A stretch of DNA of 64,000 bases from Haloterrigena gelatinilytica (lineage in GTDB: Archaea; Halobacteriota; Halobacteria; Halobacteriales; Natrialbaceae). Shown here one piece after another: positions 42,479 to 51,500 of the stretch; within the stretch, counting starts at the first letter, position 1, and each line of letters starts with the position of its first letter. The stretch lies in NCBI RefSeq assembly GCF_013342145.1, contig NZ_JABUQZ010000001.1:1054001-1118000 (forward strand). Reading direction: 5' to 3'. Made by a program: the position numbers and the translations under genes. The notes below the pieces were generated by a model, which was not told the DNA's origin, did no database searches, and saw only the letters and a program-made list of their open reading frames with translations.

Positions 42479-43756
42479 CTATCCCCTCGGAATGTAGTAG
42501 ACGACCACCTCGGCGCGGTGGGAGTCGACGAGCGGCCCGGTCGGCAGGTGAAACGCCGACTCGGCGGTGACGCTCCCTCGGGATTCGATCTCGTCGCTGA
42601 TCCGCGGCGGCTCGGTGCCGACCGGATAGCCGACCCGAACGACGACGCGTTCCGGCTGGCGGAGCGGGACCGGATCGGTGTACTCGACCGTGACGTCGAT
42701 GAGCGTGAGTTCGGCGTATTCGGGCGAATCGAGAACGGCCGTCACGTCCTCGTTGACGTTCTCCTCGTAGACCCCGGTTCGGTAGGTGTCGTAGGTCACG
42801 GCGCCGAGAAATCCCGAGAGGACGACGATCGTAACCGCGAGTGCGACGGCGCGTTTCTTCGTGGCGACGCGGGCTTCGTCCTGCTGGAACCAGTTGTCCG
42901 GCCGATACCCCTTGTACCAGAGCACGGCGAGGCTGGTGATGTTGATCGTGAGGACGTTCACGAGGACGAGGACGCTCGCGGCGAGCGTGACCTCCGGGAG
43001 CCCCCACGCGAGACCGATGCCGACGCCGACGAGGGCGGCGGACGTGCCGGCGGTGAGCGTCCACGCCCCCGCGACGCCGGCGCCGGCCGCGATGACGAGC
43101 GAGAGTATATCGGGGGTGAGTCGGCCCTGAATCTCCGAGATTTCGAAGATGTCGAGCATCGGCGAGACGAGTCCGGTCGTCCGGGCGACGAACGCGAAGC
43201 CGGCGGCGGTGACGACGCCGACGCCGAGCCCGAGCGCCTGAAGCTTGATCCCGCGCCGGAACAACGCGTGGTCGTTGATGACCGTGCCGACGCTCGCGCC
43301 GAGCGCGGGACCGATCAGCGGTGCGATCACCATCGAGCCGACGACGACCGCCGGCGAATCGAGTAGCAGACCGGCGGTCGCGACGAGCACGCTCATAACC
43401 GTCATGACGAGGTACGTGCCGAACGTGGGGGTGAGGTCCTTCGCTTCCGCCTGCAGTTCCTCGCGGGAGATCCGTGCGGTGTCCTGGGCGTATCGCTGTT
43501 CGAGTTCGTCGTACCGTTCGGAGACGACGGTTTCCGCCTCGACGATCACGGTGTAGGAATCCTCGTCGAGTCCCGCGTCCCGGAGTTCGTCGAGGACGGA
43601 TTCGACCGCGGGCGCGGGTAACGGGAACGTGATGACGACCGAGGGTTCGTCGCGGCTCCGCTCCTCGACGAGAGTGAAATCGAGACCTTCGTTCTCGAGC
43701 GTCTCCTCGACGGTTTCGCGCTGTTGTGTCGGAATAAGTACTTCCACGAGCCGCAT
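42479..43756 (-). CDS. DUF389 (TIGR00341) membrane protein
   Basis: A 425-residue membrane protein of unknown function. The N-terminal 85 residues form an ACT-like soluble domain (RLVEVLIPTQQRETVEETLE), then about six membrane segments with the family signature VVVGSMVIAPLIGPALGASV, ILSLVIAAGAGVAGAWTL and LVLVNVLTINITSLAVL. A C-terminal soluble domain (about 320-425) follows. Homologues occur in bacteria and archaea and may be small-molecule carriers. It is divergent or unlinked from its neighbours. Confidence 0.85.
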   Translation of the reverse strand: MRLVEVLIPTQQRETVEETLENEGLDFTLVEERSRDEPSVVITFPLPAPAVESVLDELRDAGLDEDSYTVIVEAETVVSERYDELEQRYAQDTARISREELQAEAKDLTPTFGTYLVMTVMSVLVATAGLLLDSPAVVVGSMVIAPLIGPALGASVGTVINDHALFRRGIKLQALGLGVGVVTAAGFAFVARTTGLVSPMLDIFEISEIQGRLTPDILSLVIAAGAGVAGAWTLTAGTSAALVGVGIGLAWGLPEVTLAASVLVLVNVLTINITSLAVLWYKGYRPDNWFQQDEARVATKKRAVALAVTIVVLSGFLGAVTYDTYRTGVYEENVNEDVTAVLDSPEYAELTLIDVTVEYTDPVPLRQPERVVVRVGYPVGTEPPRISDEIESRGSVTAESAFHLPTGPLVDSHRAEVVVYYIPRG

Positions 43757-43971
43757 GGGATCACGTCCATCATACCGTGGATAAACGTTCGTCCTCCGAC
43801 CGGTCGCAGCGACGGGGACCTCGAGGGGGGATCGGAGACCGCTGCACCCCTGCGGACGCGCGGATCCGGGCGTCGCCGAACGCCTGCCTCACGACGATCC
43901 GAACCGCAGAACCCGCGTTCAGCCGATGCGATAGCGGCGGCGAGACGGCCGCCTCCCGCTCGAGTTTCGAG

Positions 43972-44688
43972 TCACGGATCCGACTGCGTTTCGACCTCGA
44001 GTTCCTCGTCCAATCGACGCGAGGGCGACGCCGGTTCGTCGTCGGCATCGACCGCGATGGTCGAGCCGATGAGCGCCGCGAGGCCGCGGCGCAGCCGCTG
44101 TGAAACCGCCGAGTCGGACACGTCGAGCCGGTCGCCCAGTTCGACCAGCGTGGTTCGCCGCGGGACGTCGAAGTAGCCGGCCTCGTAGGCGGCGACCAGC
44201 AGTTCTCGCTGGGCCGTCGTCAGTCCGAACCCGCGGCCGCCGCTCGGTTCGCCCGTCTCGTGGAGGCGGACGAGTTCGATCGAGATATCCCGCTCGAGGC
44301 AACTGCTGTAGAAGGCCGACAGGTCCTCGGAGGACGGAAACCGGAGGCGGAACGTCCAGCGTGACTCCGTGCCGACGGCGCTCGTGACGATCACGTCGCG
44401 CTCGCGGATCGTCTCGAGGACGCCGTCGACCCGATCGTTCCACGCGATCTTGACGAGGACGTGATCGTCGAGCTCGTCGACGATCGAGACCGCGGCGACC
44501 GTCCGGTCGGACTCGAGGGTGGCGACGATCGAGTCGGCGACGTCGGCCGGCGCCCAGAAGTACGGGACGACCGACTCGCTGGTCGGGACCGTCGTCTCGA
44601 CGGTCAGCGTCACGTCCTCGTCCGTATCGAGCAGCGACCCGAGCTGAAACTCCGCCGCCGGGACGACGACCGTCGCGACGAGACTCAT
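43972..44688 (-). CDS. Bat-type HTH_10 transcription regulator
   Basis: A 238-residue regulator with the bacterioopsin-activator HTH at its C-terminus (about 170-225, LTTAQRELLVAAYEAGYFDVPR and TTLVELGDRLDVSDSAVSQRLRRG) and an N-terminal Bat-associated domain (about 1-165) that probably senses a ligand. It lacks the PAS/GAF array of the larger homologue at 6632-9817. The ATG at 44688 (MSLVATVVVPAAEF) is preferred because the frame extends into the divergent promoter region. Target genes are unknown. Confidence 0.85.
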   Translation of the reverse strand: MSLVATVVVPAAEFQLGSLLDTDEDVTLTVETTVPTSESVVPYFWAPADVADSIVATLESDRTVAAVSIVDELDDHVLVKIAWNDRVDGVLETIRERDVIVTSAVGTESRWTFRLRFPSSEDLSAFYSSCLERDISIELVRLHETGEPSGGRGFGLTTAQRELLVAAYEAGYFDVPRRTTLVELGDRLDVSDSAVSQRLRRGLAALIGSTIAVDADDEPASPSRRLDEELEVETQSDP

Positions 44689-45007
44689 CGTTCGCTCCGC
44701 ACCGTTACCGACGGGCCGACGCGGCCGGTACGGTCCCGTCGTCGAACTCGATTCGACTGCCTCGATTCGCTCGCCGTCCGTCCGGTAGCAGGGTACATGG
44801 AGGGATCGTCGATGAAACATCCACAGGTGCTTACAAGAATTGGCGGGTTTGCTATCGAAGCGATTTAAATGACGGCCGTTATCGGACGGAGACTCGAGTC
44901 GAGTGGCGGGCGAGCCCGTCGGTCGCGATCGAACCTGTCCGAAAACGGCGGACGGGAGCCCCCGCAGCGGTGTGTTTATTGTTCGTCACCGAATGTTCAA
45001 CGAACAT
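44689..45007. promoter_or_regulatory. Divergent promoter region of the Bat-type and YdjM-like genes
   Basis: This 319-bp region separates divergent genes. A GTTTATT TATA-like box (44974-44980) lies about 28-34 bp before the ATG at 45008. Between them, TGTTC-AAC-GAACA (44994-45006) is an inverted repeat ending directly at the start codon, a possible operator. No gene is seen in the remainder. Confidence 0.45.
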
Positions 45008-45499
45008 ATGTATCAGGTCGGCCATTACGGGACGGCGCTGCTGGCGTACGCGCCGCTTGGCACCGCCGTCGCCCTCGGCGGACACGAGACGGCGGCGATA
45101 CTCGGCGCGCTCGCCTGCGTCGCGCTCTCGACGCTCCCCGATTGCGACCGCAAACTGCCGCTCGTCGAGCACCGCGGCCCGACCCACTCGCTGGCGTTCG
45201 CCCTGTTGGTCGGCGCCGGTCTCGCCGGCATCGCCGCGACGCTCGCCGGGACCGGTTCGCCCCTCCTCGGCGCCGGCCTCGTCGGTTTCGCGTTCGTCGT
45301 CGGCGCGCTCTCGATCTGCTCGCACCTCCTCGCGGACGCGCTGACGCCGATGGGGATCCGTCCCCTCTGGCCCCTCTCGAGTCGCCGCTACACGCTCGCG
45401 GTGACCCGAACGGCGAATCCGCTGGCCAACTACGTTCTGTTTGGCCTCGGGGTCGCGGCGGTACTCGCGGGCGCGGGAATCGTCGCGACGTTCGGCTAA
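45008..45499 (+). CDS. YdjM-like metal-dependent membrane hydrolase family protein
   Basis: A 163-residue membrane protein of the LexA-regulated YdjM/DUF457 family, with His residues in HYGTALLAYA, LSTLPDCDRKLPLVEHRGPTHS and SHLLADALTPMG that probably bind metal and make it a phospholipid or other hydrolase. About five membrane segments. The start at 45008 (MYQVGHYG) is preferred to 44993 (MFNEHMYQ) because the TATA-like box is only about 15 bp before the latter. The substrate is unknown. Confidence 0.82.
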   Translation: MYQVGHYGTALLAYAPLGTAVALGGHETAAILGALACVALSTLPDCDRKLPLVEHRGPTHSLAFALLVGAGLAGIAATLAGTGSPLLGAGLVGFAFVVGALSICSHLLADALTPMGIRPLWPLSSRRYTLAVTRTANPLANYVLFGLGVAAVLAGAGIVATFG

Positions 45500-45542
45500 T
45501 GGGGTTAGGCCAGCGACGAACGGCAGAAAGCCGTGAACGTTG

Positions 45543-46418
45543 TTATCGGGACGCCGGCGTCCGCGACGTCCTCGAGGCGCGGCGCGTCAGGCCGACGCCC
45601 GCCAGGAACGCGACGAAGAGCACGCCGGCGCCGACGGCGTAGAGGGTGTCGAACGCGGGGTTGACGGCCTGTCGGCCGAGGTAGGTGACGGCGAGCGCGA
45701 GCACCGCCGTCGCGCTCAGGAACGCGGTCAGCCGACCCTCGTCGAACCGGCGGCGGCCGATGATCGTGGCGACGATGACGGACGCGAGGATGACGAGCGT
45801 GACGCCGTACTGGAACATCTGCATCGACGGGCCGTACGTCGTGACGTCGCTCATCACCGTCGGGCTGATCACCACGTGGGCCGGGAGCGCGACCGTGCCC
45901 ACCACGAGCGCGCCGGTGACGTGACCCGCCGTCAGCCGCGGCGCCCAGACGAGGACCGTCGCGACGGTAAACACCACGAAGATCGAGATCGCGGTCCAGA
46001 AGTGGAGTCCGAGAATGTCCATCGTGTACGTCGTGACGGTTTCGCGACCGAGGGCGACCTGAATCGGCGTCAGCACCAGTCCGGCGACGACGAGCCCGGC
46101 GACGCGACGGTCGACGTCCGGCAGGCGAACGGCGGCGACGGCCGTCCCGATGATCGCGAAGCCGGCGAACATGGCGACGAAGCGGTGGAACCACTCGTAG
46201 AAACTCGGGAGGTTCGCCGGGAGCAGGTTGTACGGGCCGGCGTCACACTGAGGCCAGTTGGCCTCGCAGGCCAACCCCGACCCGGTCGCCTTCGCGGCGA
46301 TGCCGAGCAGGATCGTCGCCGCGACCATCACGAGCGTCGCCGCGAGCAGATGCGGAAAGCCGAACCGTTCGATCAGCGGACGAACTACCGGACGAGAGGT
46401 CTGACTGTTGGTCGACAC
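45543..46418 (-). CDS. ctaA: Heme A synthase (CtaA/Cox15)
   Basis: Oxidises heme O to heme A for terminal oxidases. The 291-residue protein has eight predicted membrane helices, with likely heme-ligand His in FYEWFHRFVAMF and DILGLHFWTAI and later in LPAHVVIS. The loop GSGLACEANWPQCDAGPY has the conserved Cys pair of this family. It is leftward and single; no oxidase subunit is in the window. The start at 46418 has a GTCGACACGG leader. Confidence 0.92.
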   Translation of the reverse strand: MSTNSQTSRPVVRPLIERFGFPHLLAATLVMVAATILLGIAAKATGSGLACEANWPQCDAGPYNLLPANLPSFYEWFHRFVAMFAGFAIIGTAVAAVRLPDVDRRVAGLVVAGLVLTPIQVALGRETVTTYTMDILGLHFWTAISIFVVFTVATVLVWAPRLTAGHVTGALVVGTVALPAHVVISPTVMSDVTTYGPSMQMFQYGVTLVILASVIVATIIGRRRFDEGRLTAFLSATAVLALAVTYLGRQAVNPAFDTLYAVGAGVLFVAFLAGVGLTRRASRTSRTPASR

Positions 46419-46600
46419 GGACGTTCGACGATGGCTTAGGACGGCCCGTACTTAGGTTACCCGAGTCGTTCTTACCGCGCTGGAATCGGGGGGCTGACCC
46501 CCGGACAGCGCCCGATTACGACTCCCGCCGAACGGACGCTCGCCGCGACCGACGGCTTCGCGTTCGCCGCATTCAAGAGTCGGCCACGCCAGCACTCGAC

Positions 46601-47713
46601 ATGGAGAAACGCGAGCGCCTCGAGAGTTACCTCGAGTCGAACGACCTCGATTCTGTCTGGTTCGCCCGGCCGAACTCGTTCGCCTGGCTGACCGGGGGGA
46701 ACAACGTCGTCGACCGCGAGACCGACGCCGGCGTCGCCGCCGTCGGCTACGACGGGACGACCCTCCGGATCGTGACGGACACCATCGAAGCCGATCGGAT
46801 CGCCGACGAGGAGTTGCCGGATCTCGACGCCGACGAAATCTCGATCGAGCGGTTCCCGTGGCACGACTCGTCGCTCGAAGCGGCCATCGCGGCCCGCGTC
46901 GGCTCCGACGAACGGGCCGCCGCGGACGTCGACGTGCCGGGCTTAGAGCGCGTCGATCCGACGCCGCTCCGACAGCCGTTGACGAAACGGGATCGCGAGC
47001 GCTACCGGCGGCTGGGACGGGAGACGGCCGCCGCCGTCGAGTCGGTCTGTCGGGAACTCCGGGCCGAGGACACTGAACACGAGGTCGCGTCGGCCCTGCG
47101 GGTCGCCCTCTCGGCCCGGGACGTCGAGGCGCCCGTCGTCCTCGTCGGCGGCGCCGAACGCGCCCAGCGGTACCGCCACTACACGCCGACCGAGGCCGAA
47201 CTCGGCGACTACGCGCTCGTCTCGGTGACGACCCAGCGGGCCGGCCTCCACGCGAGCTGTACTCGAACGGTCGCCTTCGACCCGCCGTCGTGGCTCGAGG
47301 AGCGACACGCGACCGCGGCCCGCGTCGAGACGACGGCGCTGGCGGCGACGCAGGCGGCGGCCGGCGACGACGGAACCGCGGGGACGGCCGGCGACGTCTT
47401 CGCGGCGATTCGGGACGCCTACGACGCGCTCGGCTACGCGGGCGAGTGGGAGCGCCACCACCAGGGCGGCGCCGCCGGCTTCGCCGGCCGGGAGTGGATC
47501 GCGACGCCCGACCACGACGCGCCGGTGACGGCGCCGATGGCCTACGCCTGGAACCCGACCGTCGAGGGCGCGAAGAGCGAGGACACTCACCTCGTCACCG
47601 AGGACGCGGTCGAGTCGCTGACGGACACGGACAACTGGCCGACGACGACCGCCAGCGCCGTCGGGTACGAGTTAGAACTCGAGCGGCCGGCCGTGCTGAC
47701 GCTCGAGGACTGA
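46601..47713 (+). CDS. M24 (Xaa-Pro peptidase-like) protein lacking several metal ligands
   Basis: A 370-residue protein with the creatinase N-terminal domain (about 1-120, RLESYLESNDLDSVWFARP) and a pita-bread domain like Xaa-Pro aminopeptidase. Two Asp ligand positions are replaced: the usual LIDAG strand reads ALVSVTTQ (Ser208) and the SDxTRT motif reads ASCTRTV (Ser219). The first Glu (TIEP) is AWNP, while the second (EDTHLVTED) is kept. It is therefore probably not a dimetal aminopeptidase; another activity or binding role is likely. It looks intact and expressed, not a pseudogene. Confidence 0.8.
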   Translation: MEKRERLESYLESNDLDSVWFARPNSFAWLTGGNNVVDRETDAGVAAVGYDGTTLRIVTDTIEADRIADEELPDLDADEISIERFPWHDSSLEAAIAARVGSDERAAADVDVPGLERVDPTPLRQPLTKRDRERYRRLGRETAAAVESVCRELRAEDTEHEVASALRVALSARDVEAPVVLVGGAERAQRYRHYTPTEAELGDYALVSVTTQRAGLHASCTRTVAFDPPSWLEERHATAARVETTALAATQAAAGDDGTAGTAGDVFAAIRDAYDALGYAGEWERHHQGGAAGFAGREWIATPDHDAPVTAPMAYAWNPTVEGAKSEDTHLVTEDAVESLTDTDNWPTTTASAVGYELELERPAVLTLED

Positions 47714-47770
47714 GCCGAGAAATCGAGAGAACCGGGGCGACGAGTGGCCGGCGACGGTTTCGCGCCGTCG

Positions 47771-48469
47771 TTACGTCTCGGAGCCGGGAGCTGACGACGA
47801 CTCGGTCGCGTCGTCTTCGTCGGCCGAGTCGGCGTCGCGCCCCGTGGAGGTGGCGTCCTCGGACTCCGAGCGCGCCGTCTCGGACGCTTCGGTCGCGGCG
47901 GGCTCCGGGGGCTCGGTGTCGTCGACGGTGATCGTCACCGGTTCGTTGCCGCCCTCGAGACCGGGATCGGACGCACCGTGGCGATCGAGGAGCCGATCGA
48001 GCGTGAAGATGGTGTTCAGCTCCTGCTGGACCTGATCGACGACGCCGCCGACGAGTTCGCTCGGCTGAATGGCCGTGTACTCGTAGGGGTTGTTGCCGGC
48101 GCCCTCGCTGGCGCGTTTCTCCCGATTCACGCGCTCCTCCTCGTGGAGTTCCGCGAGGGCCTCCCGGACCGTGCTCGGATAGAGACCGGTCCCCGTGGCG
48201 ACCTCCTCGGAGGTGCTGCCCGGATTGGCCAGCAGGTAGACGTAGATCTTCGCGCGGGTCTCCGTATCGAGGATCCACGAGAGCAGATCGACGATCCGGC
48301 CGTCGACCTCCTCGACGGCGGCCGCTCGATCGCCCTCGTCTCGAGGCTCCGCCGGGTCGTCCGCACCGGGCTCGAGGGGCGATTCGTCGAACTGATCGTC
48401 CGATTCGTCGCGCTGCGGGCGGCCGCTCCCGTCGCCTCCTCGACGTTCGTCAGTGTCGTCTGAAGCCAT
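47771..48469 (-). CDS. Winged-helix transcription regulator with acidic termini
   Basis: A 232-residue DNA-binding protein. After an acidic, probably disordered N-terminal 55 residues (MASDDTDERRGGDGSG), a winged-helix domain (about 58-135) reads RIVDLLSWILDTETRAKIYVYLLANPG, TSEEVATGTGLYPSTVREALAELHEE, then a wing with YEYTAIQPSELV. The second half (VTITVDDTEPPEPAA to the end) is acidic and low complexity. The ATG at 48469 is chosen over upstream Arg-rich sequence. Related haloarchaeal proteins are widespread; the target is unknown. Confidence 0.8.
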   Translation of the reverse strand: MASDDTDERRGGDGSGRPQRDESDDQFDESPLEPGADDPAEPRDEGDRAAAVEEVDGRIVDLLSWILDTETRAKIYVYLLANPGSTSEEVATGTGLYPSTVREALAELHEEERVNREKRASEGAGNNPYEYTAIQPSELVGGVVDQVQQELNTIFTLDRLLDRHGASDPGLEGGNEPVTITVDDTEPPEPAATEASETARSESEDATSTGRDADSADEDDATESSSAPGSET

Positions 48470-48588
48470 ATGTCCTCTCGTCCGGGACGAGGCTTCCCAC
48501 AGGGGTAAACCTTTGCGGGAATCAATATCACGAACTGTTTCCGGTCGATACGAACGGCCGAATCGGGCACAAACGGGCGGCGGCGCGC

Positions 48589-49677
48589 TCACTCGGTCCC
48601 GAGCAGCAGCGACTCGCAGAGGGCGTCGGGACCCTCCTCCTCGAGCAGGCGCCGCTGTCGCTCGGCGCCGCTGTCGCGCTCGTAGACGCGCCTGATCCCG
48701 TCGATCCCCAGGCGCTCGCACTCGCGGTCGACGAGTTCGCCGAGATCGATCGTCCCCTCCATCTCGCGGTCGATGAGGGTGGCCTCGTGGCCGTGGCGGA
48801 TCGCCCGCCACTTGTTCTCGTCTAACAGTTCGCGGCGGTGATTCCGGCCGTAGCCGTCGGCGCCGTCCTCGTACTCCTCGGCGAGCGCTTCCACGAGCGC
48901 GTGGGCGTACTCGACGAACGCGAGGACGATTTCGGGGTCGGCTTGCCCGTCCGGCGTCCGGAGTTCGACGGTCCCGTGGGCGGTGTGGGGCCGCACGTCG
49001 TACCAGAGTTCGCCGCGGTCGCGGATCGACTCGGTCTCGAGCATTCGGCGCTCGAACCGGTCGAAGGCCTCGTAGTCCTCGAAGTAGGTCGGCATCCCCG
49101 TGTTCGGCAGCGCCTCGAAGATCTTCGCGCGGGCCGACTGGAGCCCGGTGTCGTACCCGTTCCAGTACGGCGAGTTCGCGGAGAGCGCGAGGATGATCGG
49201 GACGTACCAGCGCAGTTCGTTGGCGATCCAGACCGCCTTATCGGCGTCGTCGACGCCGACGTGGACGTGGACGCCCGCCGTCGTGTTCCGGTGTTGCGGG
49301 TACTGGATCCGGTCGAGTTGCGACCGATACCGCGGCTTTTCGGCGTGTTCGAGTTCCTGCCACTTCGCCAGCGGATGCAGCCCCGCCGCGGCGATCCGGT
49401 AGCCGTGGTCGGTGGCGTGATCGACCAGCGCCCGTCGAATCTCGAGCAGCGTCTCTCGAGCGTCGTCGGGAGCCTCGATCAGCGGCGTCTGGGTCTCGAT
49501 GACGAACTTGAACAGTTCGTGATCGAGCCGTCCCTCGAGGATCTCGGGCGGGTCGTACTCGTAGACGAGATCGTCGGTGCCGCTCGTGGGGCGACCGTCG
49601 TCGTCGACGACGAAACACTCCTCTTCGATCCCCAGCGTGCCCATGCGCGTAAACGAATCCCGGGACCCGCGTTCCAT
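48589..49677 (-). CDS. gshA: Glutamate-cysteine ligase (GshA)
   Basis: Makes gamma-glutamylcysteine, the main small thiol of haloarchaea, from glutamate, cysteine and ATP. The 362-residue protein belongs to the GCS2 (YbdK) family: [16 protein letters not shown] at the N-terminus, [11 protein letters not shown] with metal-binding His, [10 protein letters not shown], and [17 protein letters not shown]. Length matches haloarchaeal GshA. The ATG at 49677 (MERGSRDSF) is chosen because the longer frame enters the divergent promoter. Regulation is not visible. Confidence 0.93.
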   Translation of the reverse strand: MERGSRDSFTRMGTLGIEEECFVVDDDGRPTSGTDDLVYEYDPPEILEGRLDHELFKFVIETQTPLIEAPDDARETLLEIRRALVDHATDHGYRIAAAGLHPLAKWQELEHAEKPRYRSQLDRIQYPQHRNTTAGVHVHVGVDDADKAVWIANELRWYVPIILALSANSPYWNGYDTGLQSARAKIFEALPNTGMPTYFEDYEAFDRFERRMLETESIRDRGELWYDVRPHTAHGTVELRTPDGQADPEIVLAFVEYAHALVEALAEEYEDGADGYGRNHRRELLDENKWRAIRHGHEATLIDREMEGTIDLGELVDRECERLGIDGIRRVYERDSGAERQRRLLEEEGPDALCESLLLGTE

Positions 49678-50013
49678 CGTCTGCCGTTTTCGACCGCGAC
49701 GGTAAATACCGTTTGGACTCGGCAGCGCGGTGACGGCGGTCGAATCGAACGGTCGTCTTGCGGGCTCGAGCACCCGATCGGGAGTCGAAATTCGACCGGA
49801 CGTCTCGCGGATCGGACCGGTGTTCGACGGCCGGTATCCGACCGAAGCAGTCGGTTCCCGTGGTGGTCTCAAGCTGTTTTGGCAGTTCACTTATCGGTCT
49901 GGTTCTGGTCCCCCGTAGACAGCTATGGTACCGAAAGCGAACGGTCCGCCGCAGCGACCGGTTCGGGTGCACCGTCTGGGACCGCGACCGTCGTCGCCGA
50001 GCGGAGGGAAAGT
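49678..50013. other. Intergenic region between gshA and the atoE-type genes
   Basis: This 336-bp region should contain divergent promoters for gshA and the transporter operon. An AGTTCACTTATCGG stretch near 49884-49897 could be a TATA region for the rightward genes. No small gene or RNA was recognised; long open frames here are extensions of neighbours. Confidence 0.35.
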
Positions 50014-51495
50014 ATGAGCGCGGCCTCGAGCGAGAAGGGCGCGGTCCGTCGCTTTTTCACCGGACTCGGCGAACTCTCGAGCAGGCTCGTCCGACGCTAT
50101 CTCCCCGACGCGTTCATCTTCGCGCTCCTGCTGACGTTTCTGACGATGGGGATCGCGGTCCTGGTCACCGATACGGGTCTCGCCGACGTCGCGACCCACT
50201 GGGGAGCGGGCTTCTGGGAGGTCGTCACGTTCTCGACGCAGGCGACGCTGGCGCTGTTGACCGGCTGGGCGCTGGCGGATTCCCCGCCGGTCAAACGCGG
50301 GCTGCGACGGATCGCGGCGATCCCGAGCAGCCAGACGGGAGCGATCGTCGTCGTCGCATTTTGCGGGCAGTTACTCGGGCTGTTCCACTGGGGCGTCGTG
50401 TTGATCGCCGGCGCGATCCTCGCCCGCGAGGTCGGCATCGCGATGGCCGAGAAGGACGTCGACGTCCACTATCCGCTGCTGGTCGCGGCCGCCTACGCGG
50501 GGCTGCTCCCGTGGCATCAGGGCCTCTCCGCGGCCTCGCTGTTGCTCGTCGCGACGGACGGCCACTTCGCCGAGGAGAGCATGGGCGTCATCCCCGTCTC
50601 CGAGACGATCTTCCACCCGTTCAACCTCGCGCTGGTCGCGGCGACCGTCGCCGTCGTCGTGGTGCTCATGCCGCTGATGGCGCCCGACGACGAAAATATC
50701 ACGACGGTCCCCGAGGAGAAGCTGCGGCAGGCGCGCGGCGAGGCGATGACTGATGGGGGTGAGCCGAGTGGAACGAAGCGAACGTCGGAGCTCCGTTCCG
50801 ACGGTGGGATGACCGCGACCGCCGGCGCGCGGCCGCATCGCCTGCACGAATCGCGATCGAAGGAACTCCTGCTCGATAGCACGGCGCTCTGCGTCGGGGT
50901 CGGGCTGCTGATGTGGACGTATCTGGGCTACCTGTTCGCGACGGAGCCGTTCATGGACGTCCTGAACATCAACATCCTCATCTCCGCGATGTTCGGCCTC
51001 GGCTTCCTCGCACACATGTCGCTTCGCAGCTACATCGACGTCTTCCACGAGGCGATCCGCGGGGCCAGCCAGATCATCATCCAGTTCCAGTTCTACGGCG
51101 GGATCATGGGCATCATGGTCTTCTCCGGACTGGCCGAGCTGATCGCCGAGACGGCCGCTACCTACGCGACGGAGACGACGTGGTATCTGATGGTGTTCGT
51201 CTCCGGGGGCATCGTCAACTTCTTCGTCCCCTCCGGCGGCGGCCAGTGGACGGTGATGGGCGAGATCTACGCCTCGGCCACCCATTCGATCCCGGGAACG
51301 CAGATGAACCACATGATGATCGCCTTCGCGATGGGCGACCAGTGGACCAACATGGTCCAGCCGTTCTGGGCCATTCCGGTGCTCGGCATCGCCGGGCTGA
51401 CCATCCGAGACATGATGGGCTACGTCGTCGTGCTGTTCGTCTTCTCCGGGATCGTGATGGGTGCCGGGGCGATCCTGATGGGGGTCGTCGGGTGA
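50014..51495 (+). CDS. atoE: Short-chain fatty acid transporter, AtoE family (copy 1)
   Basis: Membrane carrier for short-chain fatty acids. The 493-residue protein has about 12 predicted segments (LPDAFIFALLLTFLTMGIAVL, IVVVAFCGQLLGLFHWGVV, LLVATDGHFAEESMGVI) and the AtoE core FVSGGIVNFFVPSGGGQWTV. A polar loop in the middle (about 225-285, DDENITTVPEEKLRQA) is longer than in bacterial homologues. The ATG at 50014 follows an AGCGGAGGGAAAGT leader. A second, diverged family member follows 5 bp downstream, and an acyl-CoA synthetase gene converges. Confidence 0.9.
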   Translation: MSAASSEKGAVRRFFTGLGELSSRLVRRYLPDAFIFALLLTFLTMGIAVLVTDTGLADVATHWGAGFWEVVTFSTQATLALLTGWALADSPPVKRGLRRIAAIPSSQTGAIVVVAFCGQLLGLFHWGVVLIAGAILAREVGIAMAEKDVDVHYPLLVAAAYAGLLPWHQGLSAASLLLVATDGHFAEESMGVIPVSETIFHPFNLALVAATVAVVVVLMPLMAPDDENITTVPEEKLRQARGEAMTDGGEPSGTKRTSELRSDGGMTATAGARPHRLHESRSKELLLDSTALCVGVGLLMWTYLGYLFATEPFMDVLNINILISAMFGLGFLAHMSLRSYIDVFHEAIRGASQIIIQFQFYGGIMGIMVFSGLAELIAETAATYATETTWYLMVFVSGGIVNFFVPSGGGQWTVMGEIYASATHSIPGTQMNHMMIAFAMGDQWTNMVQPFWAIPVLGIAGLTIRDMMGYVVVLFVFSGIVMGAGAILMGVVG

Positions 51496-51500
51496 TCGTC

